A DNA stretch of 64,000 nt from Spiroplasma endosymbiont of Clivina fossor (GCF_964031115.1 NZ_OZ035006.1:372001-436000), one strand, 5' to 3'; positions 21,203 through 33,025 are shown, numbered from the stretch's first letter. Made by a program: numbers and translations. The notes: generated from the letters alone by a model not told the origin.

Positions 21203-22122
21203 GTATTGATAAAATAAAAAAGTCATCAACCTGACTTTTAAAAATTAATTTTATTAAATTTTAGAATTAATGGTTATAAATTAAAATACAACAAGCTTGA
21301 TTGTTGATAAGGATTTAAACCATAATGTTGATATTTTCATTTTCATAAGTTGAGATAATCTTGAATGTTAGTAAACCCAATGCCATGATAATGAGTGAGA
21401 AATTCTTTTATACTGGATTGAACTTTGCTAACATTTTTTAAATTATAATAACTAGCTTTTTTAGAAGCATTATGTTTAACTTGTTTTAACTTACATTTAG
21501 TTTGTATTGCAACTAAATCATACAAGGGGTGCATATCTGTTTTTAAAAGCGAATTTTCTTTAATAAGTTTGTTAGTTAAATTATCTTCAACCCATTTTCG
21601 TTTTAGTCTTTTAGTATTGGTAACTTGTGCATAAATATTAAGGTTTTCATCAATAGCTACTTGAATACAACATTTTGTATTTTTAGCATTAGGTTCAATA
21701 TAGAGTTTTCTTGGGTCATCTTTGGATTTAAAATTTCCTTTATGAATTTCTTTAATAAAAGTTTCATCAATTTCAATGATGCCACTAAGTTTCTTAAAAG
21801 ATTTTTGAGTTTTTGCTAATTGTTTTGATTTCATTAATTTTTGACGATTAAATCATGCTGAAAGTGTTGAAGTGTTGATAAAATTAGCAATTATTCTTGA
21901 AGATTGTCCTAACATAGCAATTTTAATTAATAAATCTCATTGTTCATAAGAAAGTTTACTACGATAAGTAAAATGATTTCTAAACGCATCAAAACTACTT
22001 TTGCAATTTTTACATAAATATCTTTGTTTATCATTTTTAAACCCATTTTTTACACATTTAAAGGATTTACAATCAGAACAAATTATACCCTTCTTTTTAA
22101 ATTTATTATCAATAATTGCTTT
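21187..22122 (-). mobile_element. IS1595-like B element, 5' end truncated
   Basis: Outer end repeat TAAATTTTATAGATAAG..., the same sequence as the MITE at 10417. The 5' side is cut by the terminal repeat of an IS1595-like A copy at 22123. Confidence 0.8.
21274..22122 (-). pseudogene. IS1595-like B transposase, N-terminus missing
   Basis: About 283 codons remain, open in code 4 to the stop at 21274-21276. It has its own zinc ribbon (CSDC ... CVKNG ... CKNC), IIEIDETFIKEIHKGN and LLKTDMHPLYDL, then YHGIGFTNIQDYLNLW. It is clearly homologous to type A but differs at many residues, so it is a separate element and not a decayed A copy. The first about 35 residues are lost. Confidence 0.85.
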
Positions 22123-22475
22123 TAATTTTGTCGAAAACTCTTGATATTTATTGAATATACTTAATTTTAGGTATATTTTAATATGATAGAGGTGGATAAT
22201 AATTATGGAAAAAATAATTCAAGAACTAGTAAATACTTTAACAGATGATCAATTTTTAGAATTTTATGAAAAAGTCAAACAACAAGCAGAATTAATAAAA
22301 AAACAAAAACGGTTAAATGAAATTGATCAAAAATTTAGAGCGCAAGGTATTAAATGCCCTAAATGTGAATCTTACCATTGCGTTAAAAATGGACATAATT
22401 CAGAAGGAAAACAAAAATATTTATGTAAAAATTGCCGTGCAAGTTTTGACGCTTTTCGTAATCATTTTATTTATT
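22123..22475 (+). mobile_element. IS1595-like A, 5' part
   Basis: Terminal repeat at 22123, then transposase N-terminus 22205-22475 with the whole zinc ribbon, interrupted by IS5 copy 8 after HFIY. Only GAAGTCATT of the remainder survives after that IS5 (about 23547-23555) before an IS256 begins. Confidence 0.87.
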
Positions 22476-23543
22476 AGACTTCTTGCAAAATTAATTTAAA
22501 ATATAATTGAATTGTTGTTTTTAATAAAAAGGTGGAATTTAAATGAAATTTAAAAAAAATAATCAAATAAGTGATAAAAATTTTTTAAGATTAACTGGTA
22601 TTAAACATACTACTTTTAATAAAATGCTAGAAATTTTAAAAATAGAAGAATTAAAAAAGAGATTTCGTCGCGGAAGAACCAATAAATTATCATTAGAAAA
22701 TCGTATTTTAATGACTTTAGAATATTGAAGAGAATATAGAACTTATTTTCATATTGCAAAAAGTTATGATATTAGTGAAAGTAGTTGTTATAGAAATATC
22801 AAATGAATTGAAGACGCTTTAATAAAACACCCTAATTTTCAACAACTTACTGGTCAAAAATCACTATTAAAAGATTATTTCAAAGATAAGACTGTTATAA
22901 TTGATGTAACTGAAAGCCAAATCCAACGCCCAAAAAAAGACAAAAACAGCACTACTCAGGAAAAAAGAAAAAACACACAATAAAAACACAAGTTATAATT
23001 GAAAAAGATAGTAAAAAAATTATTAGTTCTGATTTTTCTTATGGTAAAAACCATGACTTTAAAATTTTAAAAGATTCAAAAATTAAATTTTTACCAGAAA
23101 CAACTGTTTTAGTGGATTTAGGTTATCAAGGCATACAAAAAATTAATCATAATGTTTTAATTCCTAAAAGAAAATCAAAGAAAAACCCTTTAAATAAAGA
23201 AGAAAAGCAAAATAATGAGCGAATTTCAAAAATGAGAATTGTTATTGAAAATGTTTTTGCTATACTTAAAAAATTTAAAATTATTAGTGAAAAATATCGA
23301 AATCGTAGAAAAAGATTTGCTTTAAGATTTAATTTAATAGCTTCAATTTATAATTTACAACTATTAGTTTAAATATATTTGATAATTTAAAATTTCAGTC
23401 TTTTTTTATTGTAAATAATAATTTTTATTATGTTTTAATGACAAAATATTTGTAAAAATAATCTAAAAATTATTTTAATAACACTTTTATATTTATTTTA
23501 AATTTAAAAATTATAATTATCATATTAATTTTGCAAGAAGTCT
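22476..23543 (+). mobile_element. IS5-family element, copy 8
   Basis: Complete 1068-bp element with ATT/ATT repeats in IS1595-like A. One base differs from other copies (GACGCTTT for GACACTTT). Confidence 0.92.
22543..23372 (+). CDS. IS5-family transposase, -1 frameshift
   Basis: As 1533-2362 with one substitution in the first frame (Thr to Ala in the segment IEDTLIKH). Slip site kept. Confidence 0.88.
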
Positions 23544-23559
23544 ATTGAAGTCATTAAGA

Positions 23560-24814
23560 GCCTGTCCAAAATTCTGTGTCTCGATAATTCATTCTGAATT
23601 ATACTTAAAAGAAGGAGAACAGAAAATGACAAAAAAAATAAAAAAAGAACCTGACGCAATTGATAAAGTTGTTGATTATTTTTTAGAAAATATTGATAAT
23701 CCACAAGATTTATTTAAAGGCAATACTATTTTTCAGGAATTTACCAAAAAATTAACTGAACGAATGTTAAATACGGAAATTAAAGATTATCTTGAAACTG
23801 ATGAGAATCATAATAAAAGAAATGGCAACACACAAAAAACCATTATTACTAAAAATGGTTCAATCGCAATTGATGTACCAAGAGATCGAAATAGTACTTT
23901 TGAACCAGTAATTATTCCGAAAAGACAAAGAAGATTTGATAACTTTGATCAAAAAGTAATTTCTTTATATGCAAGAGGAATGACAATTTCTGATATCAAA
24001 GCACAATTGCAAGAATTCTATCACGGAGCAGAAATTTCAGAAAGTTTAATTAGTCAAATAACTGATGATGTTATTGAAGAAGTTAAAATGTGACAAACTA
24101 AACCTTTAGAGAAGATTTATCCGATTGTTTATTTTGATTGTATTGTTGTTAAAGTAAAGCAAGATAAACGAATAATAATATAAAGCAGTTTATCTTGCCT
24201 TAGGAATTAATTTAGATGGTTTAAAAGATATTTTAGGAATGTGAATTAGTGAGAATGAGGGAGCCAAATTTTGACTTAATAATCTTACGGAAATGAAAAA
24301 TCGTGGCTTACAAGATATTCTTGTTGCTTGTAGTGATAATTTAACTGGGATGTCTGATGCAATAGAAGCTGTTTTCCCAAAAACACAGCATCAATTATGC
24401 ATTGTTCATCAAATTCGCAATAGTTTAAAATTTGTTCCTTACAAAGATCGCAAACTTGTAGCTAATGATTTAAAATCAATTTATACAGCAATTAATGAAG
24501 AAATAGCGTTAATTGCTTTAGATCATTTTTCAGAAAAATGAAATAAAAAGTATCCACAAATTACTAAATCATGAAAAAATAACTGAAATAATTTAATAAT
24601 TTTTCTTGAATATCCTCAGGAATTTAGAAGAATTATTTACACAACTAATGCGATTGAATCTGTTAATAGTCAATTAAGAAAAGTCATTAAGAATAAAAAG
24701 ATTTTTCCTAATGACGCATCAGTTTTTAAAATATTTTATTTAGCATTTCAAAATATGGTTAAGAAATGAACGATGCCAATTCAAAATTGGGGTAATGCAA
24801 TTTCACATTTTAAT
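23560..24814 (+). mobile_element. IS256-family element, 3' truncated, first of a tandem pair
   Basis: Left end GCCTGTCCAAAATTC. The right end is missing: after GCAATTTCACATTTT the sequence passes directly into the left end of the next IS256. Confidence 0.87.
23626..24814 (+). pseudogene. IS256-family transposase, frameshifted, 3' end lost
   Basis: Starts [14 protein letters not shown] with AAGAAGGAGAACAG upstream. An extra base in ATAATAATATAAAG (about 24176) shifts the frame after VKQDKRIIN. The CTCCT insertion of other copies is absent here. The last about 15 residues are replaced by the start of the next element. Confidence 0.85.
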
Positions 24815-26140
24815 AGGCCTGTCCAAAATTCTGTGTCTCGATAATTCATTCTGAATTATACTTAAAAGAAGGAGAACAGAAAATGACAAAAAAAATAAAA
24901 AAAGAACCTGACGCAATTGATAAAGTTGTTGATTATTTTTTAGAAAATATTGATAATCCACAAGATTTATTTAAAGGCAATACTATTTTTCAGGAATTTA
25001 CCAAAAAATTAACTGAACGAATGTTAAATACGGAAATTAAAGATTATCTTGAAACTGATGAGAATCATAATAAAAGAAATGGCAACACACAAAAAACCAT
25101 TATTACTAAAAATGGTTCAATCGCAATTGATGTACCAAGAGATCGAAATAGTACTTTTGAACCAGTAATTATTCCGAAAAGACAAAGAAGATTTGATAAC
25201 TTTGATCAAAAAGTAATTTCTTTATATGCAAGAGGAATGACAATTTCTGATATCAAAGCACAATTGCAAGAATTCTATCACGGAGCAGAAATTTCAGAAA
25301 GTTTAATTAGTCAAATAACTGATGATGTTATTGAAGAAGTTAAAATGTGACAAACTAAACCTTTAGAGAAGATTTATCCGATTGTTTATTTTGATTGTAT
25401 TGTTGTTAAAGTAAAGCAAGATAAACGAATAATAAATAAAGCAGTTTATCTTGCCTTAGGAATTAATTTAGATGGTTTAAAAGATATTTTAGGAATGTGA
25501 ATTAGCGAGAATGAGGGAGTCAAATTTTGACTTAATAATCTCCTCTTACGGAAATGAAAAATCGTGGCTTACAAGATATTCTTGTTGCTTGTAGCGATAA
25601 TTTAACTGGAATGTCTGATGCAATAGAAGCTGTGTTCCCAAAAACACAGCACCAATTATGCATTGTTCATCAAATTCGTAATAGTTTAAAATTTGTCCCT
25701 TACAAAGATCGCAAACTTGTAGCTAATGATTTAAAATCAATTTATACAGCAATTAATGAAGAAATAGCGCTAGTTGCTTTAGATCATTTTTCTGAAAAAT
25801 GAAATAAAAAGTATCCACAAATTACTAAATCATGAAAAAATAACTGAAATAATTTAATAATTTTTCTTGAATATCCTCAAGAATTTAGAAGGATTATTTA
25901 CACAACTAATGCGATTGAATCTGTTAATAGTCAACTAAGAAAAGTCATTAAGAATAAAAAGATTTTTCCTAATGACGCATCAGTTTTTAAAATATTTTAT
26001 TTAGCATTTCAAAATATGGTTAAGAAATGAACGATGCCAATTCAAAATTGGGGTAGTGCAATTTCACATTTAATGATAAAATTTGAGGACAGAGTGAATT
26101 TAAGTTAATTACTTAGAGACACAGTTAATTGTACAGTCCC
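24815..26140 (+). mobile_element. IS256-family element, second of a tandem pair
   Basis: 1326 bp from GGCCTGTCC to GTACAGTCCC. It is inserted at its right side in a plectrovirus adsorption-like gene. Confidence 0.88.
24883..26108 (+). pseudogene. IS256-family transposase, frameshifted
   Basis: Full-length gene except for a 5-nt insertion (CTCCT, about 25540-25545) in the segment [12 protein letters not shown], which puts the rest out of frame. The same insertion occurs in the copy at 7745-10044, so those two share ancestry. Confidence 0.87.
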
Positions 26141-26476
26141 TTAATTTTTAATTTCAGGAATATATAATTTTGAATTAAGCTAGTTATAGTTATGTACCAA
26201 GTCTAATCTATAATTGTTAGTATTACCATTACCATGTTCAAAAGTTAGTAATTCTGTCCCTTGTGCTTTAATTCTTATTGTTTTATTGGGTATATTAATC
26301 ATTCAGGTATAAAAATTTAAATTGGAAGTATCTATTTTTGTTCCATAAGTATTTGTTATTTTTTGAAAGTCTTTTTGTTTAATTCTGTTATTTACAAGCT
26401 CTGCATTAAACTCTAAACTAAGAATTTTTATATTTTTTAAATTTGATAATTGTTTATCTATATTTGCTTTTATATT

Positions 26477-27544
26477 AGACTTCTTGCAAAATTAATATGA
26501 TAATTATAATTTTTAAATTTAAAATAAATATAAAAGTGTTATTAAAATAATTTTTAGATTATTTTTACAAATATTTTGTCATTAAAACATAATAAAAATT
26601 ATTATTTACAATAAAAAAAGACTGAAATTTTAAATTATCAAATATATTTAAACTAATAGTTGTAAATTATAAATTGAAGCTATTAAATTAAATCTTAAAG
26701 CAAATCTTTTTCTACGATTTCGATATTTTTCACTAATAATTTTAAATTTTTTAAGTATAGCAAAAACATTTTCAATAACAATTCTCATTTTTGAAATTCG
26801 CTCATTATTTTGCTTTTCTTCTTTATTTAAAGGGTTTTTCTTTGATTTTCTTTTAGGAATTAAAACATTATGATTAATTTTTTGTATGCCTTGATAACCT
26901 AAATCCACTAAAACAGTTGTTTCTGGTAAAAATTTAATTTTTGAATCTTTTAAAATTTTAAAGTCATGGTTTTTACCATAAGAAAAATCAGAACTAATAA
27001 TTTTTTTACTATCTTTTTCAATTATAACTTGTGTTTTTATTGTGTGTTTTTTCTTTTTTCCTGAGTAGTGCTGTTTTTGTCTTTTTTTGGGCGTTGGATT
27101 TGGCTTTCAGTTACATCAATTATAACAGTCTTATCTTTGAAATAATCTTTTAATAGTGATTTTTGACCAGTAAGTTGTTGAAAATTAGGGTGTTTTATTA
27201 AAGTGTCTTCAATTCATTTGATATTTCTATAACAACTACTTTCACTAATATCATAACTTTTTGCAATATGAAAATAAGTTCTATATTCTCTTCAATATTC
27301 TAAAGTCATTAAAATACGATTTTCTAATGATAATTTATTGGTTCTTCCGCGACGAAATCTCTTTTTTAATTCTTCTATTTTTAAAATTTCTAGCATTTTA
27401 TTAAAAGTAGTATGTTTAATACCAGTTAATCTTAAAAAATTTTTATCACTTATTTGATTATTTTTTTTAAATTTCATTTAAATTCCACCTTTTTATTAAA
27501 AACAACAATTCAATTATATTTTAAATTAATTTTGCAAGAAGTCT
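26477..27544 (-). mobile_element. IS5-family element, copy 9
   Basis: Complete 1068-bp element with ATT/ATT repeats in the plectrovirus gene above. Confidence 0.92.
26648..27477 (-). CDS. IS5-family transposase, -1 frameshift
   Basis: As 1533-2362. Start at 27477; slip site kept. Confidence 0.88.
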
Positions 27545-27798
27545 ATTATCTTCTGTTGTTATCTCAACTTTTAAAAGGTCGCGGTCTTGCCTTTCCGTTA
27601 AAAATCTTATTTTTTCTAGATTTCTGATTTCAAAATCATAAACTTTATTACCTTGTCTTTTATTTCTAATTAGTGAATTTGCTGTTGTTTTGTCATTGTT
27701 AATGTTTGGAGGAATAGTAAAAATGTTATTGAAACTAATAGTTAGCACGGTAAATATTTTCATAAACATTTTTATCCCTCCTTTTTAAAATATTTTTT

Positions 27799-28152
27799 TA
27801 ATTTTGTCGAAAACTCTTGATATTTATTGAATATACTTAATTTTAGGTATATTTTTAATATGATAGAGGTGGATAATAATTATGGAAAAAATAATTCAAG
27901 AACTAGTAAATACTTTAACAGATGATCAATTTTTAGAATTTTATGAAAAAGTCAAACAACAAGCAGAATTAATAAAAAAACAAAAACGGTTAAATGAAAT
28001 TGATCAAAAATTTAGAGCGCAAGGTATTAAATGCCCTAAATGTGAATCTTACCATTGCGTTAAAAATGGACATAATTCAGAAGGAAAACAAAAATATTTA
28101 TGTAAAAATTGCCGTGCAAGTTTTGACGCTTTTCGTAATCATTTTATTTATT
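27799..28152 (+). mobile_element. IS1595-like A, 5' part
   Basis: Terminal repeat at 27799, transposase N-terminus 27882-28152 (zinc ribbon intact), cut by IS5 copy 10 at the same codon as the 22205 copy. The rest is not present after the IS5. Confidence 0.87.
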
Positions 28153-29220
28153 AGACTTCTTGCAAAATTAATATGATAATTATAATTTTTAAATTTAAAA
28201 TAAATATAAAAGTGTTATTAAAATAATTTTTAGATTATTTTTACAAATATTTTGTCATTAAAACATAATAAAAATTATTATTTACAATAAAAAAAGACTG
28301 AAATTTTAAATTATCAAATATATTTAAACTAATAGTTGTAAATTATAAATTGAAGCTATTAAATTAAATCTTAAAGCAAATCTTTTTCTACGATTTCGAT
28401 ATTTTTCACTAATAATTTTAAATTTTTTAAGTATAGCAAAAACATTTTCAATAACAATTCTCATTTTTGAAATTCGCTCATTATTTTGCTTTTCTTCTTT
28501 ATTTAAAGGGTTTTTCTTTGATTTTCTTTTAGGAATTAAAACATTATGATTAATTTTTTGTATGCCTTGATAACCTAAATCCACTAAAACAGTTGTTTCT
28601 GGTAAAAATTTAATTTTTGAATCTTTTAAAATTTTAAAGTCATGGTTTTTACCATAAGAAAAATCAGAACTAATAATTTTTTTACTATCTTTTTCAATTA
28701 TAACTTGTGTTTTTATTGTGTGTTTTTTCTTTTTTCCTGAGTAGTGCTGTTTTTGTCTTTTTTTGGGCGTTGGATTTGGCTTTCAGTTACATCAATTATA
28801 ACAGTCTTATCTTTGAAATAATCTTTTAATAGTGATTTTTGACCAGTAAGTTGTTGAAAATTAGGGTGTTTTATTAAAGTGTCTTCAATTCATTTGATAT
28901 TTCTATAACAACTACTTTCACTAATATCATAACTTTTTGCAATATGAAAATAAGTTCTATATTCTCTTCAATATTCTAAAGTCATTAAAATACGATTTTC
29001 TAATGATAATTTATTGGTTCTTCCGCGACGAAATCTCTTTTTTAATTCTTCTATTTTTAAAATTTCTAGCATTTTATTAAAAGTAGTATGTTTAATACCA
29101 GTTAATCTTAAAAAATTTTTATCACTTATTTGATTATTTTTTTTAAATTTCATTTAAATTCCACCTTTTTATTAAAAACAACAATTCAATTATATTTTAA
29201 ATTAATTTTGCAAGAAGTCT
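28153..29220 (-). mobile_element. IS5-family element, copy 10
   Basis: Complete 1068-bp element, but the flanks are ATT and AAT and belong to different sequences (IS1595 on the left, plectrovirus intergenic region on the right). The junction arose by recombination. Confidence 0.9.
28324..29153 (-). CDS. IS5-family transposase, -1 frameshift
   Basis: As 1533-2362. Start at 29153; slip site kept. Confidence 0.88.
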
Positions 29221-29696
29221 AATATATAAACTAAGTTAGTTAACTTAGTTTTTTAAACACTTATATATCGCAGATTTAAGTGTTTAACAAGCTTTGTTAG
29301 TAAATTTTGTTTTTTAATTAGATAAAGATTTTAATAATTTTAAACTTAGCATACCTCTATATAGAAATTTTTACACTTTAATATCCGCATCCTACCCTTG
29401 GAACTAATTTAATAGCGTGTATATTTTTAGGAAATCCACCCATTCATTTTTTTATTGCAAAATGAAACAAATTGCTATAGCTAATAGGATGTTATCTATT
29501 AACTGGTAAACTTCTTTTGGTTATGGCGACCACCCACAATTTATCGTGCTTTAATACATACCAACATTATTAATTCACTTGTATTTAATTTTCAAAGAAC
29601 AAACTTTTAACACCTTATAAAATAAAAAGACAATCATTGCTGACTGTCTTAATACTTATTCAAATATTTTCCCACCTAGCAAAACTTTATGCGTCC
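29221..29696. repeat. Plectrovirus intergenic/terminus region (R')
   Basis: Non-coding. It opens with a perfect palindrome AACTAAGTTAGTTAACTTAG.. and T run, then AAACACTTA/TAAGTGTTT, then a G/C-richer stretch with several short stems, and a hairpin AAGACAATCA/TGACTGTCTT near 29630. It ends CTAGCAAAACTTTATGCGTCC. A near-identical block is at 35041-35528. Such hairpin clusters fit the origin or packaging region of a filamentous ssDNA phage (inference). Confidence 0.7.
29229..29254 (+). terminator. Palindromic terminator in R'
   Basis: AACTAAGTTA, GT, TAACTTAGTT, then TTTT. Confidence 0.65.
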
Positions 29697-29888
29697 AACG
29701 TTTACAAAAACAATGAGTTATTGAAAATATGAACAAAGAATTAATTAACGAAAATTCAATAATATGATAAAATGGTAACGAATAAAAATGACAATAACAA
29801 GAAAGGCAGGGTTAGTTTAGTAATTAAATAATATATAGCTGATTGTTTTACTTCTTCAAAGCAATACCTAAGAAAACTAAACGCGGCC
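29697..29888 (+). repeat. IS1595-like A scrap followed by module Q
   Basis: 29697-29760 is a 64-bp internal piece of the A transposase (RLQKQWVIENMNKELINENS region). It is followed by the phage module ending AAACTAAACGCGGCC at 29888, as in 13886-14033. Confidence 0.65.
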
Positions 29889-29914
29889 TTAGTACAATAT
29901 TTGTAATTACTTAT

Positions 29915-29952
<38 letters not shown>

Positions 29953-30096
29953 GATTTATTCATTGGAAAGGAGTATTACTAAGATGTTTAAAAAATTATT
30001 AATATTTTTAGCTAATTCTTTATACTAACAAGTTATAATGTAGTTATTAGTTCAGAAGTAACTAAAAGACAAAAATAAAAGGAAGGTTAATCATAG

Positions 30097-32925
30097 ATGA
30101 TAAAATCAAATAAAAATATGTTAAAAATGCTAGTTGCATTAGCATTTACAATGTCACCAGTTTTTGCTGTTGCTGCTTGTAATCCTAGTACTAAAGATGA
30201 CCAAGCAAAATTAAAAACAGGAGACTTAAATAAATTAAGGATTATATCCCCTGAAATTGAAGCTTTTAATAATGTTAAAGACAAAACTGCTGTAACAACA
30301 GACGAAATTACTACTGTTGTAAATACAATTGTTAAAACTGCCATTGATCAAATTGTTACTAAAACTAATTTAAATGTTGACTATCATATTAAAATTGAAA
30401 AAGATGCTACAACAATTACGGGTACTTATGATTTGACAAGCAAAACTGATTTTGCTAGAACTTTTGATATTACAGTTATTAAAACTCAAACTGCAAAATT
30501 AAAAGGAATACATAAATCACAAAGCATTGTGTTTCCGAAATTAAAAGAAGTAGAAGAAGTTGGTAGTGAATTTGGTGTTACCAAAACAGATTTAAGGACC
30601 TTAACAAATATTGATTCTGCAATAGCTGTTGAAGCCACTGAAACTACTAATACAAGTGCTGATATGATTAAAACTGCTGTTGAAGCAAAAATTTTAGAAG
30701 TAATTAAAAAATTAACAAATGCAAAAGATGTTTTAGAGACTGATTTAGATATTAATGTTAAAAAACGAAATGGTACAGATGACTTAGATGCTACAACTAG
30801 TTTAGAAAATGAACTTACTGTAAGTGTAACAGTTAAAGCAAGTAAAATTGGTGAAGCAAAACTTGAAGGTACAAAAACTATTACTGTAAAAATTGCTAAA
30901 ATTACACCAGTAGTGGTAAAAGCAGATTTAAGTAAGTTAGAAGCGATTGATTCTGCAATAGCTGTTGAAGCCACTGAAACTACTAATACAAGTGCTGATA
31001 TGATTAAAACTGCTGTTGAAGCAAAAATTTTAGAAGTAATTAAAAAATTAACAAATGCAAAAGATGTTTTAGAGACTGATTTAGATATTAATGTTAAAAA
31101 ACAAAATAGTACAGATGACTTAGATGCTACAACTAGTTTAGAAAATGAACTTACTGTAAGTGTAACAGTTAAAGCAAGTAAAATTGGTGAAGCAAAACTT
31201 GAAGGTACAAAAACTATTACTGTAAAAATTGCTAAAATTACACCAGTAGTGGTAAAAGCAGATTTAAGTAAGTTAGAAGCGATTGATTCTGCAATAGCTG
31301 TTGAAGCCACTGAAACTACTAATACAAGTGCTGATATGATTAAAACTGCTGTTGAAGCAAAAATTTTAGAAGTAATTAAAAAATTAACAAATGCAAAAGA
31401 TGTTTTAGAGACTGATTTAGATATTAATGTTAAAAAACAAAATGGTACAGATGACTTAGATGCTACAACTAGTTTAGAAAATGAACTTACTGTAAGTGTA
31501 ACAGTTAAAGCAAGTAAAATTGGTGAAGCAAAACTTGAAGGTACAAAAACTATTACTGTAAAAATTGCTAAAATTACACCAGTAGTGGTAAAAGCAGATT
31601 TAAGTAAGTTAGAAGCGATTGATTCTGCAATAGCTGTTGAAGCCACTGAAACTACTAATACAAGTGCTGATATGATTAAAACTGCTGTTGAAGCAAAAAT
31701 TTTAGAAGTAATTAAAAAATTAACAAATGCAAAAGATGTTTTAGAGACTGATTTAGATATTAATGTTAAAAAACGAAATGGTACAGATGACTTAGATGCT
31801 ACAACTAGTTTAGAAAATGAACTTACTGTAAGTGTAACAGTTAAAGCAAGTAAAATTGGTGAAGCAAAACTTGAAGGTACAAAAACTATTACTGTAAAAA
31901 TTGCTAAAATTACACCAGTAGTGGTAAAAGCAGATTTAAGTAAGTTAGAAGCGATTGATTCTGCAATAGCTGTTGAAGCCACTGAAACTACTAATACAAG
32001 TGCTGATATGATTAAAACTGCTGTTGAAGCAAAAATTTTAGAAGTAATTAAAAAATTAACAAATGCAAAAGATGTTTTAGAGACTGATTTAGATATTAAT
32101 GTTAAAAAACAAAATGGTACAGATGACTTAGATGCTACAACTAGTTTAGAAAATGAACTTACTGTAAGTGTAACAGTTAAAGCAAGTAAAATTGGTGAAG
32201 CAAAACTTGAAGGTACAAAAACTATTACTGTAAAAATTGCTAAAATTACACCAGTAGTGGTAAAAGCAGATTTAAGTAAGTTAGAAGCGATTGATTCTGC
32301 AATAGCTGTTGAAGCCACTGAAACTACTAATACAAGTGCTGATATGATTAAAACTGCTGTTGAAGCAAAAATTTTAGAAGTAATTAAAAAATTAACAAAT
32401 GCAAAAGATGTTTTAGAGACTGATTTAGATATTAATGTTAAAAAACAAAATGGTACAGATGACTTAGATGCTACAACTAGTTTAGAAAATGAACTTACTG
32501 TAAGTGTAACAGTTAAAGCAAGTAAAATTGGTGAAGCAAAACTTGAAGGTACAAAAACTATTACTGTAAAAATTGCTAAAATTACACCAGTAGTGGTAAA
32601 AGCAGATTTAAGTAAGTTAGAAGCGATTGATTCTGCAATAGCTGTTGAAGCCACTGAAACTACTAATACAAGTGCTGATATGATTAAAACTGCTGTTGAA
32701 GCAAAAATTTTAGAAGTAATTAAAAAATTAACAAATGCAAAAGATGTTTTAGAGACTGATTTAGATATTAATGTTAAAAAACAAAATGGTACAGATGACT
32801 TAGATGCTACAACTAGTTTAGAAAATGAACTTACTGTAAGTGTAACAGTTAAAGCAAGTAAAATTGGTGAAGCAAAACTTGAAGGTACAAAAACTATTAC
32901 TGTAAAAATTGCTCAATTAATTTAA
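30097..32925 (+). CDS. Spiralin-like surface lipoprotein with seven 112-aa repeats
   Basis: 942 aa, paralogue of 18122-19615. Same signal peptide and lipobox (Cys28), same unique N-terminal region, then seven repeats of exactly 336 bp, starting at 30613, 30949, 31285, 31621, 31957, 32293 and 32629. Differences between units are single codons (K-R-N-G, K-Q-N-S or K-Q-N-G before TDDLD). Such uniformity implies recent expansion or gene conversion. Upstream AT repeats and ribosome site AAAGGAAGG at 30078. The long open frame on the opposite strand is only a by-product of the repeats. Expected on the cell surface; ligand unknown. Confidence 0.9.
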   Translation: MIKSNKNMLKMLVALAFTMSPVFAVAACNPSTKDDQAKLKTGDLNKLRIISPEIEAFNNVKDKTAVTTDEITTVVNTIVKTAIDQIVTKTNLNVDYHIKIEKDATTITGTYDLTSKTDFARTFDITVIKTQTAKLKGIHKSQSIVFPKLKEVEEVGSEFGVTKTDLRTLTNIDSAIAVEATETTNTSADMIKTAVEAKILEVIKKLTNAKDVLETDLDINVKKRNGTDDLDATTSLENELTVSVTVKASKIGEAKLEGTKTITVKIAKITPVVVKADLSKLEAIDSAIAVEATETTNTSADMIKTAVEAKILEVIKKLTNAKDVLETDLDINVKKQNSTDDLDATTSLENELTVSVTVKASKIGEAKLEGTKTITVKIAKITPVVVKADLSKLEAIDSAIAVEATETTNTSADMIKTAVEAKILEVIKKLTNAKDVLETDLDINVKKQNGTDDLDATTSLENELTVSVTVKASKIGEAKLEGTKTITVKIAKITPVVVKADLSKLEAIDSAIAVEATETTNTSADMIKTAVEAKILEVIKKLTNAKDVLETDLDINVKKRNGTDDLDATTSLENELTVSVTVKASKIGEAKLEGTKTITVKIAKITPVVVKADLSKLEAIDSAIAVEATETTNTSADMIKTAVEAKILEVIKKLTNAKDVLETDLDINVKKQNGTDDLDATTSLENELTVSVTVKASKIGEAKLEGTKTITVKIAKITPVVVKADLSKLEAIDSAIAVEATETTNTSADMIKTAVEAKILEVIKKLTNAKDVLETDLDINVKKQNGTDDLDATTSLENELTVSVTVKASKIGEAKLEGTKTITVKIAKITPVVVKADLSKLEAIDSAIAVEATETTNTSADMIKTAVEAKILEVIKKLTNAKDVLETDLDINVKKQNGTDDLDATTSLENELTVSVTVKASKIGEAKLEGTKTITVKIAQLI

Positions 32926-33025
32926 TTTATTAAATAAAATTAATGTGGATATAAAATTTAAGTAGGGAAAGGAAAGGACGAGCGCATAAAATATTCGGTT
33001 GGTGGGTAATTTTCCAAAAACTAAG

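Larger units (their letters stand above)
26141..27769 (-). pseudogene. Plectrovirus adsorption/ORF1-like protein, IS-interrupted
   Basis: Coding starts at the ATG 27769 (AAAGGAGGGATAAAA upstream) and runs to 27545, then resumes 26476-26141 after an IS5. N-terminus: MFMKIFTVLTISFNNIFTIP, a signal-like segment, then NKRQGNKVYDFEIRNLEKIRF. It is a diverged homologue of the gene at 55337 and keeps the motif IRIKAQGTELL. An in-frame TAG lies near 26176 and the 3' end is removed by IS256. The assignment to a phage surface or adsorption protein is from its plectrovirus context. Confidence 0.7.

Noticed and set aside
30486-32654. 722-codon open frame on the minus strand opposite the lipoprotein
   Set aside because: It is a shadow of the 336-bp repeats, has no ribosome site, and the plus-strand frame has a clear signal peptide and lipobox.
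30613-32925. CRISPR array
   Set aside because: The 336-bp repeats are contiguous, coding and without spacers.
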